From contig JAHRBC010000003.1 in NCBI GenBank assembly GCA_022702545.1, forward strand, positions 3,720,001-3,784,000: a DNA stretch of 64,000 nt. The letters are read 5' to 3'. Positions 9,247-22,847 of the stretch are shown here, piece after piece. The position numbers and the translations under genes were made by a program. This stretch comes from Phycomyces nitens. Its lineage: Eukaryota; Mucoromycota; Mucoromycetes; Mucorales; Phycomycetaceae. Below the pieces are notes generated by a model. That model made no database searches, was not told the DNA's origin, and was given only the letters and a program-made list of their open reading frames with translations. Each line of letters starts with the position of its first letter. The stretch's first letter is position 1.

Positions 9247-12200
9247 ATGTCGGCCCTTGCCCTTAATGTCAGCATTGCAACTCTTAATTGTAATAGCCTG
9301 GCAAAAATATCAGATCCCACCCGTCGTTCAGACCTTATCCGCTTCCTGCGTCAAACCTCCTCAGATATCATTGCGCTACAAGAAACATATGCCTCAACTT
9401 CCTTAACTCAAATTATACATACTCAATTTCGTGCCAGCAGTTCGCTCTGGACATATCGATGTGGATTAGTCTCTCTTTCTCCCCTCCTTTCCCTTGAACG
9501 CATTCCAATTCCTGAAGATGATCGAGCTATTCTTGCAAAGGTAACTCATGTGTCTTCTAGCTTTGACCCCTTTTATGTTCTTGTTTTATATGCTCCTGCC
9601 ACTCCAGCTGCCCGGCACGCCTTTTATACCGACCTACACTCTTTTTCTGCCCTCCATAATCCCACCATCCGGGACCGATTATTTATCCTTGGAGACTTTA
9701 ATTTCTCTTTCCTCCAACCTACTTCTTTACGCACAGCACCTGTTTCTTGGCAACAATACCTTGGCTCGTTTTTCGTCAACTGTGAAACATCTCTTGACTC
9801 TACTCCACTCCCTACCTTTAGCCGTCGTTCTTCTACATCCACCATAGACTATATATTTGCCCCTTACTCTATGTCTTCTTCTATTACCAACCATGATGTC
9901 CAGTTTATTTCTCCTCTGTGGACAGATCATGCTCTGCTTCAAACCACTATCTCTCTTGGTATATCTGAGAAAGGACGTGGTCTTTGGCGCGCTCATCCTG
10001 CCCTTGCCTCTAATCCCGTATTCCTTTCTGCCCTCAACTCCTCACTCACTCGCCTCTTTCCTCTCCTTTCCTTGGATGATCCACAATGTCAGTGGGAGAA
10101 AGTTAAAGCTACAATGATAAAGACAGCGAAAAAGTTCAGTGGTCGGTATGTTGCGTATCGCACCAAACTTCTCAAATCACTTCAAAGCAAACGTAGCCGA
10201 TTCTTGCGCTCTAAGCCCATTCTAGCTGCCCGCCTTCACCTCCTTCCAAAATATGATCAACAAATTGCTGCTATTCAACAAGAAATTGTTGATACTGCTG
10301 CCCTTCGAGCTGGACTTAAGTGGAGAGAACATGGGGAGAAATCTGCAGGTTATCTCAAGAGAGCCATTGCCACTCGAACACAGCAACAAAATATGCCTCC
10401 CCTCCAACATCCTGATACAAACGTACTATGCACCACACCCGATACTATGATGGATGCCACCACAGCATTCTATTCATCCCTCTTTTCACCAGATCCCATT
10501 GACGAATTAGCTGTAGATCAGCTACTATCCTCCATCTCTCCTTCCCGCAAAATTACATCCGAACAACAAGACCAACTCACCACTCCTTTTGCTTTAGATG
10601 AAATTCAGTATAGTGTCTCTCGGGCTCCACAACCTAGTAGCCCTGGTCCAGATGGTTTGCCTTACGTTCTTTTAGCTATTCTTTTCCAACATCCTCTTTA
10701 TGCTTCCTTAATTACACGAGTATACAACGATGCTCTCATCCACTCTATCTTTCCCTCCTCCTGGACAGATACTTGTGTGCGGCTCTTGCCAAAGAAAGGT
10801 GATCTGTCCCTCCTCCGTAACTGGCGCCCGATTGCTCTCATTAACTGCGATGCCAAAGTATTTACTCGGATCCTTAATGCTCGCATGGCACCAGTTGCAC
10901 ATACTGTCCTTAATCCATACCAAACTGGATTCCTTCCTTCTCGATTCATTGCTGACAATGGTCTCTTGGTCAAATTGGTTATGGAACAAGCTTCCAAGAA
11001 CTCCTCAACCGCTATTGGTGTCCTTCTCGATCAGGAAAAAGCCTATGACCGCGTCCATCCCCAATACCTTCACCAAGTCCTCCTTCGATATGGCTTTCCA
11101 CCATCCTTTGTCACTTCTATCACCTCTCTATTCTTCACGACCCGTGTACGTTTCAATGTCAACGGACATATATCTTCTCCTGTCCTTCAATCTCGCGGTT
11201 TACGTCAAGGAGACCCACTCTCACCTGTCCTTTTCAACTTTGTCCTTGAGCCTTTACTTCTTCGTATACTGGATGATCCTCTTTTCCAAGGATATACTAT
11301 TCCACGCTCCGCCCCTTCAACGTGTCTCAAAGTGCTCGCATATGCTGATGATTTCCTCGCCTTTCTCAAGGATCCCGATGATCTCTACCGGCTGAGCGCA
11401 CATCTCCATACCTACGGCCTAGCATCTAATGCCAAGGTCAATATGCACAAAACTCATGCTCTCTCTCTATCAGGTTCGCCACTTCCAGAATGGAAGATCC
11501 CCCTCCAGTCCGTTGGGATCTCCTCCTGGTATGATCGTACATCTCCTTCACCTGCCATTTATTTAGGTTACCCTCTAATTCACACCATTGCTCAACGCGA
11601 TGCCTTTGGCGCCAAACTCCTCAATGCTGTACGCTCATCTACACATATACACTCGCAGCGTTATCTTTCTATCCGTGGGCGCGCCACAATTATTAATTCT
11701 CTTTTGCTTTCTCGCCTATGGCATGTCCTACGTCTTGTCTGGTTCCCCCTATCCTTTTTTACATCTCTCCGGTCCATTATCGGTAAGTTTGTCATGCACC
11801 GCATGTTTCCACGGGTAAAGTATGCTACATTATGTCTCCCTCGGTCTGCTGGCGGACTCGGTCTTCTTGACCCTGCTGCCCAACAATATACTCTCCAACT
11901 GCGTTGGCTTCTTCCTCTCCTTCGTTCTGCACCTACCACTCTCTCCATCCCTAGTCGTTGGTTGCGAGCCCATATTTCTATGTATTCTTTCGATTCGCCT
12001 TTCCGGACACTTGATCCCACTTTCTTTTTCTTTTTTCCTAATAGTAGAAAAGGTACTTTTCCTTACCCTTCTGCACTCTCTTTACTTTTCTCTGCTTATA
12101 ATAAACTACCTTCATTCGACATACCTTCTTCTCTCTCTTTTGCTACATGTATTTCTTTCCCTCTCAACGCTGTATGTCTCCCTATACCCCATACTACGTT

Positions 12201-13030
12201 CCTTCCTACTTCTCGCTTTCACCAGCTGCTGGTCTCTGATGCCTTTCTCTACGATCCCATCATCCGTTGTTTCTCTCGGCGCCTGCCATCCAACCGCCCA
12301 AACAATCCTGTCATCGTCAACAAATTCTTCCGATATATTGACACGCACACTGATGTTCTACGCCCTTTTTTTTCCACTCTATGTCTCCCCCTCCCATCCG
12401 GATGCTTCCCATGACGGTTCTTATGGCGAGTTTGATCTTATGCCCATTTCCATGTCCTTTTCCTGTTCCCTCCGAGAACTAAAGCTCTCCACACGCTCCT
12501 TTCGACTTCTATGCCCACCTCCAGACCCACGCCCTCGCCATACTGCCTCTCGTTTATCACCTTCTCAATGGAAATTCTTTTGGTCTTTAACCTTGTCTAC
12601 TGCCACCCGCAACATATGGTATCGTATCCTTCATAACTCCCTTTCCTCTGCGTCCGTCCTACATGCCATTAGCCCTGACCTTGTTGTGTCTCCCGAGTGC
12701 CGTCTATGTGGCCACCCTAATCAAACTACCGACCACCTACTTGCCGAATGTCCTCTTGTTTGGCGGGTTTGGACCTTGACATTGCCACGATGGCTGCCCC
12801 AACCTCCTAACAGTCCATCTACACTCCTTCGCGCCTTATATGCCCTCGATCTCCCTCCATCCTCCCCTTCTATTGACTCTTACCATGTACTGGATGGAGT
12901 CTTGGCTGCAGTCTGGAAAGCCTACTGGAGACAAGTTTTTGACAACATTCCTTTTACTCCTGTCCACGTGAGTGACTCGGTGGACAAGACCCTCCATTCC
13001 TTGTTTTCTTCATCCCACCTTCTTGACTAG
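9247..13030 (+). pseudogene. LINE ORF2: endonuclease / reverse transcriptase / zf-RVT, frameshifted
   Basis: Reads from ATG 9247 to a stop at 12412-12414, then continues in the +1 frame to 13030. The switch lies in a T8 run (12366-12373); seven Ts would give one frame of 1260 residues. The APE endonuclease covers about 1-235: 'LNCNSLAK', 'LQETYAS', 'LGDFNFS', 'TDHALL'. The RT lies at about 430-760: 'PGPDGLPY', 'NWRPIALINCDAK', 'LRQGDPLSPVLF', and catalytic 'YADD' near 700. The out-of-frame tail carries 'FWSLTLSTATRNIWYRIL' and a CCHC finger 'CRLCGHPNQTTDHLLAEC'. Without the tail the protein probably cannot mobilise. The shift may be a real mutation or a homopolymer sequencing error. Confidence 0.88.
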
Positions 13031-13257
13031 TCCTCTCCACCTCTCGATTTTATGCCTATGATATACTTTCTTCTTATGCCTCCTAACTTTTTCCTCATAT
13101 AACCCTTATGTAAATTTCCTACCGTATATACTTGCATTAGCTTCCCACACATTTATGTGTGCATCAATATCTCCCCAGGCACCTACCTCTCCTCCATAGG
13201 AAGTAAGACCTGTTTTTTTTGGGCAATCCAATAAATCTTGTCTCATACAAAAAAAAA
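13031..13257 (+). other. LINE 3' UTR and A tail
   Basis: About 227 bp after the ORF2 stop, C/T-rich at first. It has an AATAAA at 13230-13235 and ends in nine As that abut the second target duplication, as expected for priming on polyadenylated RNA. Confidence 0.8.
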
Positions 13258-13272
13258 TATTCCGTAAACTGG
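13258..13272 (+). repeat. LINE target-site duplication, 3' copy
   Basis: TATTCCGTAAACTGG directly after the A tail, identical to 7761-7775. Confidence 0.92.
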
Positions 13273-13277
13273 GAACA

Positions 13278-13364
13278 GGCACTAGATGCCGGACCACAAG
13301 TCACTTTCAAAAAGTCCGGTAAAACAGAAGCGTCGTACCCCATCTGAAAACGTCGTGCCCCTAA
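13278..13364 (-). repeat. Right terminal inverted repeat of the MULE
   Basis: Holds GCCGGAC, GTCACTT and TCCGGTAAAA blocks. Two copies of the terminal motif follow (13327-13341 and 13346-13361), ending CGTGCCCCTAA. This is the reverse complement of the left end with one extra motif copy. Confidence 0.75.
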
Positions 13365-13829
13365 GATCGCTGTTCTTGGTTTAATTGTCACTCATCTTTT
13401 ACAAGCCCAGAGCCGATATATCTGTCTAAAATCTGCAATTGAGTAAAAGAGCACTTTGTACCCATGTAAATATGCCTACTAGCATTGATATAGCCATTTG
13501 CATCAATTGCACAATGCCAATTGTTGCTCAACCTCTTTAGCACTTTGACACTTTTGCATTGTGCCAGAGAAAATGTCTAGTTTATTTATTTTTTGTAGAT
13601 ATTCGACATTTATTATGGCCAATTAAAGACCTAATCAACAACCAACAAACCATGCTGCTTCAAAAAAAGAACTCAAGGCAAACCCCAAGAGCTCAACACT
13701 CTACAAGTTTATTTATTTTTTTGACATCAAAGACCAACCCCGTCACAGTATTAAACTTAAAACGCGCCTTGATTTTTTTTCAATCAAAGAAAATCATCCT
13801 CTTTTTTTTCCCCGCAGCACCAAGTTGCA
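13365..13829. other. Intergenic, between transposon and next gene
   Basis: About 465 bp of AT-rich DNA with poly-A/T runs. It should contain the promoter of the gene at 13830. No other feature was recognised. Confidence 0.5.
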
Positions 13830-15094
13830 ATGTCCCACTCAATTAACCATTCTGCCAATGAGGCAAACATCAAAAAAAGAACGAGTGAAAATGATTCTAG
13901 CCAAATACATCTAAACACCAAACGGAATCTGATCAAGGAGAACACCAAAGGAAGCTTTATGATCAAAGATGCTAAAAACAAATCAACAATTACCCATAAT
14001 TCACCAAAGATGCTTGCTTCCAAGAGCAATGCCTTGAGTAGCAAGGAAAATATGAAAGATGAAATCAAAAATAAGCCGTATGATCTTAGAAACAGAAAAA
14101 CGATTGGCAAGGATACACAAAAAACGGAATTACGACCAACAAAGATAACAGGATCAAAAGAATTGTTGGTTGAATCGAAAAAGAATGAACATCATAAGAA
14201 ACAAGAAAGCTTGGATCCAAAGACATCACCAAAACGGAGTGTGTCTGGTAATATTATAATTGGAATCACAACAGAGATGCTGATGTATCATACAGCTCTC
14301 AACAGCCTTTTACAGCCCTCTAAAAAACGTACTGCAAGTCTACAGCAGCCCTCTGAAAATAAGACTGCCAATCAAACCAAACACAATAGACGAAGAGAAG
14401 AAGGTTGGCTTTCATTAGACAAAAGCCTATAATCAAGAAAGACTGAATTGCATTTTGTTTATTCTCTTTCAGAACTACCGTTTACTCCAGATGATCTTGA
14501 TTTCAAGCCACTTGGCTCTCGTAGCCGACAATCATCAGATATCACATTTAAGACTCCAGATTCTGCATTCTTAGACACAACCACCTTTAAATATGGCTCA
14601 CCACCTATTGATTCGGATACACAGCAGCCTTTACGCTCTGGGGCTGAAGACGACTTTGATTTCCCTCTGGATGTCGAGACAGGACACCGTAAAGAGAAGG
14701 GTAATTCGGTCGAGAATCCAAACCACTTGCTAATCTATAAGTTGCTTAGAACTTCCCTTTGAATTGGACGATACACTCAAAGTCAACCTTTCTTCATTCA
14801 GCCCCACTATCTCAGCCGAAGCTTATTATGCAAGAGAGGAACCTGAATTTGAGTTTGACCCTCAACAGCTGGAAAAATCCAAACTCGAAATACGAGACAC
14901 GACAGACGAAGCATTTGGTGAGTCTTGCCAGCTAAAGGACGACTCATTGGCCACCATCTAAGTTGACTGTCTTAGACTATGGGGGAATACCAGGTGCATC
15001 TTATGGAGAAGATTCTAGCTCAAGCTCGGATGAGGAAGTATCGCTGCTAATCTTCCATGATTTTGTCCTTACGGCCAGCAAACTTGAAATTTAA
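13830..15094 (+). CDS. Disordered protein with two KEN motifs; unrecognised
   Basis: I do not recognise this family. Four exons are inferred. Exon 1 (from ATG 13830) is lysine/asparagine/serine-rich and disordered, with KEN tripeptides in 'NLIKENTK' and 'SSKENMKD' and a basic 'PYDLRNRKT'. It should leave at a weak donor near 14403 (G|GTTGGC). The next two exons both begin with the same short acidic theme: 'ELPFTPDDLDF' after the acceptor near 14472, and 'ELPFELDDTL' after the acceptor near 14750. A last intron (GTGAGT near 14920 to TTAG near 14985) leads to 'YGGIPGASYGEDSS' and a serine/acidic tail, with TAA at 15092. A basic N-terminus, KEN boxes and an acidic C-terminus are the layout of securins, but this is only a suggestion. 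Confidence 0.5.
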
Positions 15095-15385
15095 AAAAGA
15101 AAAAGAAACAATTATCAGTACAATTGCAGCACCATGTACAAATTACTTGTATTGCCAAAGTAATAAACCCAAACATGAACATTGAGAAAACCAGATACAG
15201 CCAGATATTCAGTATCGATACTTTCTACACACATATATAACAAAAAAATGAGCATCAGTGTTTGTGCTACAGTCAAATCCCCCAAATCCCTATTCCATAA
15301 TTGCAAGTCACACCATTCTCTGTAAGGATGCGTACAGAACCAAGGTGGGACACTGCTTATTTTCAATTCATCGACTCTACATAAA
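15095..15385. promoter_or_regulatory. Upstream region of SRP54
   Basis: About 290 bp between the KEN-box gene stop and the SRP54 ATG. It must hold a 3' end and the SRP54 promoter. No TATA-like element stands out. An open frame on the minus strand here overlaps SRP54 exon 1 and is not supported. Confidence 0.45.
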
Positions 15386-17415
<2,030 letters not shown>

Positions 17416-17535
17416 ACTGGTCAATCTCAATTCTTTTTTTTAAAAAAAAAAACATTGCAAATAATACATCAAATATAAATAACCATGCTTCAATTATACA
17501 CGGTGTAATGCTATTTAGCTAGTAGTTTCTTTTAT

Positions 17536-19546
17536 CTAAGCTTTTGTAACATTCTTTGTATCCAATGCTTCTATATCTGCCTTTGATAATCCCAGGACTG
17601 ACTCTAATACCTCGTGAGTGTGGGCGCCCAAATCAGGTCCTAATTATTAAGCTGTCAGTAGACTCTTGATGTCTGTATATATATCTCTTACCAGCCCATT
17701 CTGTGGATCCTGGTGTCAATTCTAATACAGGCGACATGCCAGGAATCTAAAAAAAAAGTACCCCAGATATGTGTCAGTAGTAAGGACCAGAAATTTATTA
17801 GTTCTATATCTTACCTTGAGATCCCACCCACGGCCATCTTCGGCTGTTCCTACGGTTACGGTCTCAATCATGCCACGAGCGTTGATATGCTCATCTTCTA
17901 CAATGTCCTTTGCATCATATATCTTTCCAGAAGGTACAGAAGCCTTTTCAAGGATAGCCAATATCTCTTCTGATGGCAAAGTAGAGGTCCAGTCGGCTAA
18001 ATAAACCAAGATAAGTCTCTGATCTGGTTGGTGTCCTGTATAGTTTACCAATAGCACCATCGATTGTCTTTTGTTCTTGTACTCGCTCAACGTTGCCGGC
18101 ATATTTTTCGCCAGTCTATAAATTGGCTCGATAGTTAGCTAATTAATATTATCATATTAAAGTACTTGCAAGATCTGATCTTCCGATTGCATTCATCAAT
18201 CGGTTATAGATACTGTCGCCATTTCCACCAATAATGACATATTTTCCATCTTTGCAGGGATAAGTGTTAGTTGGCACAATTCCTGTAAGTGTTGTACCAG
18301 AGGGTTGTCTGATCTTTTAATGATTGTGCCTGGATTAGCATCCGTTTATAAAATGACATGACTATAACTTACCTCATTAAAACGATCAAATTCAGGAATA
18401 ATGCTCTCCATCATATTCAATACGCTCTCATAAATAGAGACATCTACCACTTGTCCTGTACGTCCACTCTCCCCAATCGATTGCTTAAGCTTGTTTCGTG
18501 CCAATAATCCAAGAACGACACCGAATGCGGCATGTAAACCAGCTAAAGAATCACCCAGACTAATATTGGGCCGAACAGGAGGTTCTCCAGGATAACCATT
18601 CACAGAGCGAAATCCACCCATACCCTCACATACAGATGCAAACCCAGGACGCTTAGAGTATGGTCCAGTCTGGCCATAGCCAGAAATACGTGTGTATATG
18701 AGGCTCTTATTTATGGCATACAAGTCATCTAGATGGCCATGATTATCTACCCATCATTCCTTATTCACAGACTTACCTGGACCCAAACCCCATTTTTCCA
18801 TTGTTCCCGGCTTAAAATTTTCGATCAATACATCGACTTTACCCGCCAACTTCTTCACCAAACTTTTGCATTACGGTATTAGATAAAACACCATATGTTG
18901 CCATTTACATTGTAGCTTCTTACCCACGGCCCTCCTCGGTTCTAATATCAATGCAGACCGACTTTTTGTTACGGGCCATGCTGCGGAACCAGGGACTCTG
19001 TCCGTCCTTGTCAAGATGGCGCCATGATCGAAGTGGGTCGCCATTTTTAGGAGGTTCGATTTTTATCTGACAGGTAATACTCTCATGAATACCCCCTTTT
19101 TATATTTATATATAATATCCAATGACTTACGATCTCTATATAAACAGCACATTAAAATTTGACAGGTTAGAAAATTGGAAGCTACATATTTTTTTGGCCT
19201 TGTCCTTTTTACCTGCACCATAATATCTAAACAAACCAATGGATATTAATACATGTATAAACCAGGCTTTAAAAAGCGTACTTGCCCTAGTATAGATCCA
19301 CAAAATGGGCCGGCAATAATCTTTGGAAAATTGGGCTTAACGGTATTGTTATGAAACTATTAATATTACCTGGCCTAATTCAAGCACACGGACACCCTCG
19401 AGTGGTTTTTTTATGGCAGCTGTCGCCTGGTACCTTTTCACTAATTGCAATGTCAGTGTTTGAAATCGTGATCTTTTCAAATACACACAGGCCAGAGTCA
19501 AATGAGACGGGATTGCAGTTGCGGGTTTCTTGAGAGAAGAGAACAT
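17536..19546 (-). CDS. Family III (CaiB/BaiF) CoA-transferase, probably mitochondrial
   Basis: A multi-exon minus-strand gene with ATG at 19546 and TAG at 17538-17536. The first ~45 residues are basic and hydroxylated without acidic residues, as in a mitochondrial presequence. Then come 'LEGVRVLELGQ' and 'VIAGPFCGSILG', the typical family III start. 'SWRHLDKDGQSPWFRS', 'RNKKSV' and 'GYGQTGPYSKRPGF' follow. 'NISLGDSLAGLHAAFG' holds the expected catalytic Asp. The C-terminal part has 'DAKDIVEDEHINARGM' and ends 'NVTKA'. The nearest function by pattern is a SUGCT-like succinate:hydroxymethylglutarate/glutarate CoA-transferase, but formyl-CoA transferase and racemase branches look alike at this level. 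It moves CoA between dicarboxylic acids in amino-acid catabolism. Confidence 0.85.
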
Positions 19547-19820
19547 GGTATTGGACCCTGGTAAAGCGTGTTTAGCAGGTTAAATAAATAAAAAAGGGAA
19601 TATAATTGAAATTGCATTAGATATAGAGCCAAAGAGAGAAATATATTGGCCAATCAATGTGAGCGTTGACTTGAGTGTCACAATGTATCTACTTTGATGA
19701 GATTATTTGTATCTCCACTCGACCATAACTGTTTTCAAGGGAATATTTTATTGATGTAAAGAGAAAGATATGAAGATGAATAAAGGTAAGCAGAAGGAAA
19801 TGGGGGATAGAATTGGCTTT

Positions 19821-21437
19821 TTAGGCATAGTACTGCAATGTCATCTTCTTCTTGGCCTGGACTTCTTGAATAGCATCCATAAAGTCTTCGTGTGTAATCT
19901 CGACAGCTCCTCTTCGTAACGCAAGCATGCCACCTACAATGCTTATAAGTATCTTGCATATCAGCATTCCAAAAAAAAACACTTACTTTCTACACAAACA
20001 GCTTTACATTGGGCTCCATTGAATTCATCACAGCATCTGGAGAGCTCCTGGAAGTTTACATCCTTGCTAACATTCATCTTTCTAGAGTGAATCTGAATGA
20101 TGCGTGCTCTTCCTTCTTCATTTGGCAAAGGGAACTCAATCTTACGATCCAATCGACCAGATCTCAGCAGAGCAGGATCAAGGATATCGATACGGTTAGT
20201 AGCCGCAATGACCTTGATACGCTCATCAGACGAGAAACCATCCAACTGATTCAAGAGTTCCAGCATAGTACGCTGAACCTCACGATCTCCAGATTTTTCA
20301 GAATCAAAACGCTTTGTGCCAATGGCATCCAGTTCATCAATAAAGATAATGGTAGGTGCTTTTTCCTTTGCAAGTTCAAATGCATCTCGAACAAGCTTGG
20401 CACCGTCACCAATAAACATCTGAACCAATTGAGGACCTGCCAACTTGAGATAAGTAGAATTGGTTTGGGCAGCACATGCTCTGGCCAGCAACGTCTTTCC
20501 TGTGCCAGGAGGACCATACATCAAGACACCCTTTGGAGGTCTGATGCCAATATTCTTGAAGCGATCTGCGTGTGTCATTGGCAAAACAACAGCCTCAACC
20601 AATTCTTCAATCTGCTTGTCCAAACCACCAATATCATTGTAATCCTCAGTTGGCTTCTCGTCTACCTCCATAGCCTTTACTCGAGAATCATATCTGTCTT
20701 ATAATAAGTACTCTTTGTAGCTGCTATATCATGCTCCATAAAATACTTACTCTGCAGGAAGTGTGTCTAGAATTAAATAACTGTCCTTGTTTACACCAAT
20801 GATATCTCCTGGCTTCAATGTCTCGGGATCAACCAAGCCAATCAATGGCAAAAATATGGTCTGTGCATGATTAAGGTAAGCACAAGTCACAATTAAGGTA
20901 CACACATAAAATATGAATATAATCCGAATTGGTGTACCTGACGAGTAGAAGTTTTGATAACAGCGCATTTTCCCTTTCTCTTGGAGTCAAGGTCAACATT
21001 CGAACCTTCTTCGTCTTCCTCATCAGGATCTACATCGAGTAGCTAATTAATTAAGTTAGTCGGACAATGATTAGAATGAATTATTGCTATTATCATTATT
21101 ACCTCGACCACATTACCAACGAGATACGGTAATTGTTTGTTCATCTTGATCTTTTCATTGTTGTCTTTGATACGATCTTTCATATTGGATTGTTCATGCT
21201 GAATCCGAGTGAGCTCTGATCGCATAACCTGTCAAATTTGGAGAGTTGGATCATCAAAAAGGTGGATAGGCGGGCGCTACTCTAACAAAAAAAAAGAGCT
21301 CTGTGTACCTTTATGTCGTTTTCCAAGAGACGTGTACGGTTGTTCACTTCTTCAGGTGATAGTCGCAGAATCTCTTGATCGACATCGTCTTTGCCCTCTT
21401 GTTCTTTCCATAGTGATGCGTCTTCCAAGCTAGCCAT
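19821..21437 (-). CDS. RPT5: 26S proteasome AAA-ATPase subunit Rpt5
   Basis: A minus-strand gene with ATG at 21437 and TAA at 19823-19821. The N-terminal coiled coil includes '[16 protein letters not shown]', typical of Rpt5 (PSMC3). The OB domain follows with '[14 protein letters not shown]' and '[12 protein letters not shown]'. The AAA module has Walker A 'GPPGTGKT', Walker B '[11 protein letters not shown]', and arginine fingers in '[15 protein letters not shown]'. The last exon gives 'GMLALRRGA' and ends 'LQYYA', the HbYX-like tail that docks into the 20S alpha ring. It unfolds substrates in the 19S base. It is divergent from eIF3f with 322 bp between the start codons. Confidence 0.97.
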
Positions 21438-21759
21438 TGTAATAAAAAACGATATTTATATATTTATATATATGTGTGTGTATGTGTTTATGTGTGTATG
21501 ATTTATATATGTATATAAAAAGAGAACAAAACCTCAAACTCACTCTATCGTATTCCTACTTACGCAACTCACACTGACGGAGCTGTTAACATTATTCCCC
21601 AAAAGGGCTGACGTGGATAGGTGGTGTGTATAGCATACACTACTCGATCAAATTGCCCGTCACGTATGTGATGTCATTCTTTTCTTTTTTTTTACGGGCT
21701 TTTTTTTTCCTAAGCAAAAAAAAGAGAAGCCAAAGACAACCAATTCCTCCTTAGTAGCC
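21438..21759. promoter_or_regulatory. Shared divergent promoter region, RPT5 / eIF3f
   Basis: 322 bp between two divergent start codons, with (TG)n/(TA)n tracts on the RPT5 side and poly-T/poly-A on the eIF3f side. Near the middle are a small palindrome GTGTATAGCATACAC (about 21627-21641) and TCACGTATGTGA. No TATA box is clear for either gene. I did not see a proteasome-type GGTGGCAAA element. Confidence 0.5.
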
Positions 21760-22847
21760 ATGGCAAGCACATCAGACGCACTCTACGTATCCGTCGGCAA
21801 CATCGGAACCGCACCCCATCAGCGTCCCTTCACCTGCACTGTGAGCCCTGTTGTTCTCTTTGCTGTACTGGATCAGTATTTGCGTCGCGATGAGCAACAG
21901 TCAAAGGCCATCGGTGCCTTGTTGGGTGTTCGTAGTGATGATGGTTCTGAAGTTGAGATCAGAAACTCATTTGGCGTGATCTACACCGAAGAATCGTCTG
22001 AAATTGTCGTTGACAAGGAGCATTACCGCAACATGTATGAATTGCACCAAAGAGTCAACCCTGAAGAGGTTATCCTCGGTTGGTACACCTCTGGAACTGG
22101 ACTCTCGCCTGCCATCTCTCCTATCCACTCCACCTTTGCCCCAGACACAGCACCCTTCAACCCTCTTCATGTCACCTTTGATACTGAGTCTTTGATCAAG
22201 AGCGATGGCTTGGGTGTCCATGCTTACACCAGGTAAAAGGAAATAAAAGGGGCTAGAAAACTTGTATAGAGATAAAGTTTATGGTTATTTACCATTGTGC
22301 TTGTATGAATAGCGCACCTGTTGGTTTCTCAGCAAGTTCTGGAGCCAGCATCTTCTTGCCCGTCCAGTGCGATATCAAGTATTTGGATGCTGAGCGAAGT
22401 GGATGTAAGAATTTTAGAAATCATAGACTGGGATGTTGATATTTGTATAGTGGACATGTTGGCATCTGCCAAGTCAACAGAGACTCGCTCTGCCTCATTG
22501 CTCTCAGATATGGATCATCTCGAGGTGGCTGTTAACAAGCTCCAGGAAATGTTGGAGAGAATCAGCCGTTATGTTGATAGCGTAGTGGTATGTCAAACAT
22601 GTACATTTGAAAGAGATCAATTCTGACAAAATCTTCTGCTATTTAGGAGGGTAAGGAGAAGCCTAACAACGCTATTGGCCGTTATATTATGGATACCGTC
22701 TCCGTGGTTCCCAAGGTCGACACAACTGCATTCGAAAAGATGTTCAACTCTCACTTGCAGGATCTTTTGATGGTTGTTTACCTCGCCAACATGACTCGCA
22801 CCCAACTGTCTATCACCGAGAAGTTGAACCTCTTGGTTCCCAACTAA
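21760..22847 (+). CDS. EIF3F: Translation initiation factor eIF3 subunit F
   Basis: Starts at ATG 21760 and stops at TAA 22845. The MPN domain is evident: 'ALYVSVGNI', 'VSPVVLFAVLDQYLRR', 'AIGALLGVRSDDGSEVEIRN', 'VILGWYTSGTGLSP'. After introns come 'APVGFSASSGASIFLPVQ' and a C-terminal helical part ending 'KLNLLVPN'. The JAMM metal ligands are not complete, as is normal for the eIF3f branch. It scaffolds the eIF3 octamer in the cytosol. Three or four short introns are present. The gene converges on the MFS transporter, 232 bp away. Confidence 0.93.

Larger units (their letters stand above)
7776..13257 (+). mobile_element. Non-LTR retrotransposon (LINE), near full length
   Basis: A 5.48-kb element with two ORFs, flanked by a perfect 15-bp duplication and ending in A9 (13249-13257) after an AATAAA at 13230. 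The ORF order (gag-like CCHC protein, then APE endonuclease, reverse transcriptase and zf-RVT) fits the L1/Tad-like group. No RNase H was recognised. The sense strand is strikingly C/T-rich, unlike the AT-rich host DNA around it. The element begins only 2 bp before the ORF1 ATG, so the 5' UTR is either absent or lost by slight 5' truncation. Confidence 0.92.
2805..13364 (-). mobile_element. MULE DNA transposon, interrupted by a LINE
   Basis: The outer element is bounded by matching inverted ends. Left (2805 on) starts TTAGGGGCACGACGTTTT. The right end (reverse complement from 13364) starts with the same 18 bases. Both ends then share TTTTACCGGA and GTGACTTG followed by GTCCGG in the same order; the right end has about 22 extra bases carrying a second copy of the terminal motif. 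Removing the 5482-bp LINE and one 15-bp target duplication leaves about 5.06 kb. The only recognisable cargo is a minus-strand MULE transposase whose 5' end faces the right terminus. I could not find a convincing 8-11 bp target duplication outside the termini, so the exact outer boundary carries some doubt. Confidence 0.72.

Noticed and set aside
11822..13030. Long 402-codon frame as a separate gene
   Set aside because: Only its last third (after about 12370) has meaning, as the frameshifted zf-RVT end of LINE ORF2; the first part is the shadow of the RT frame.
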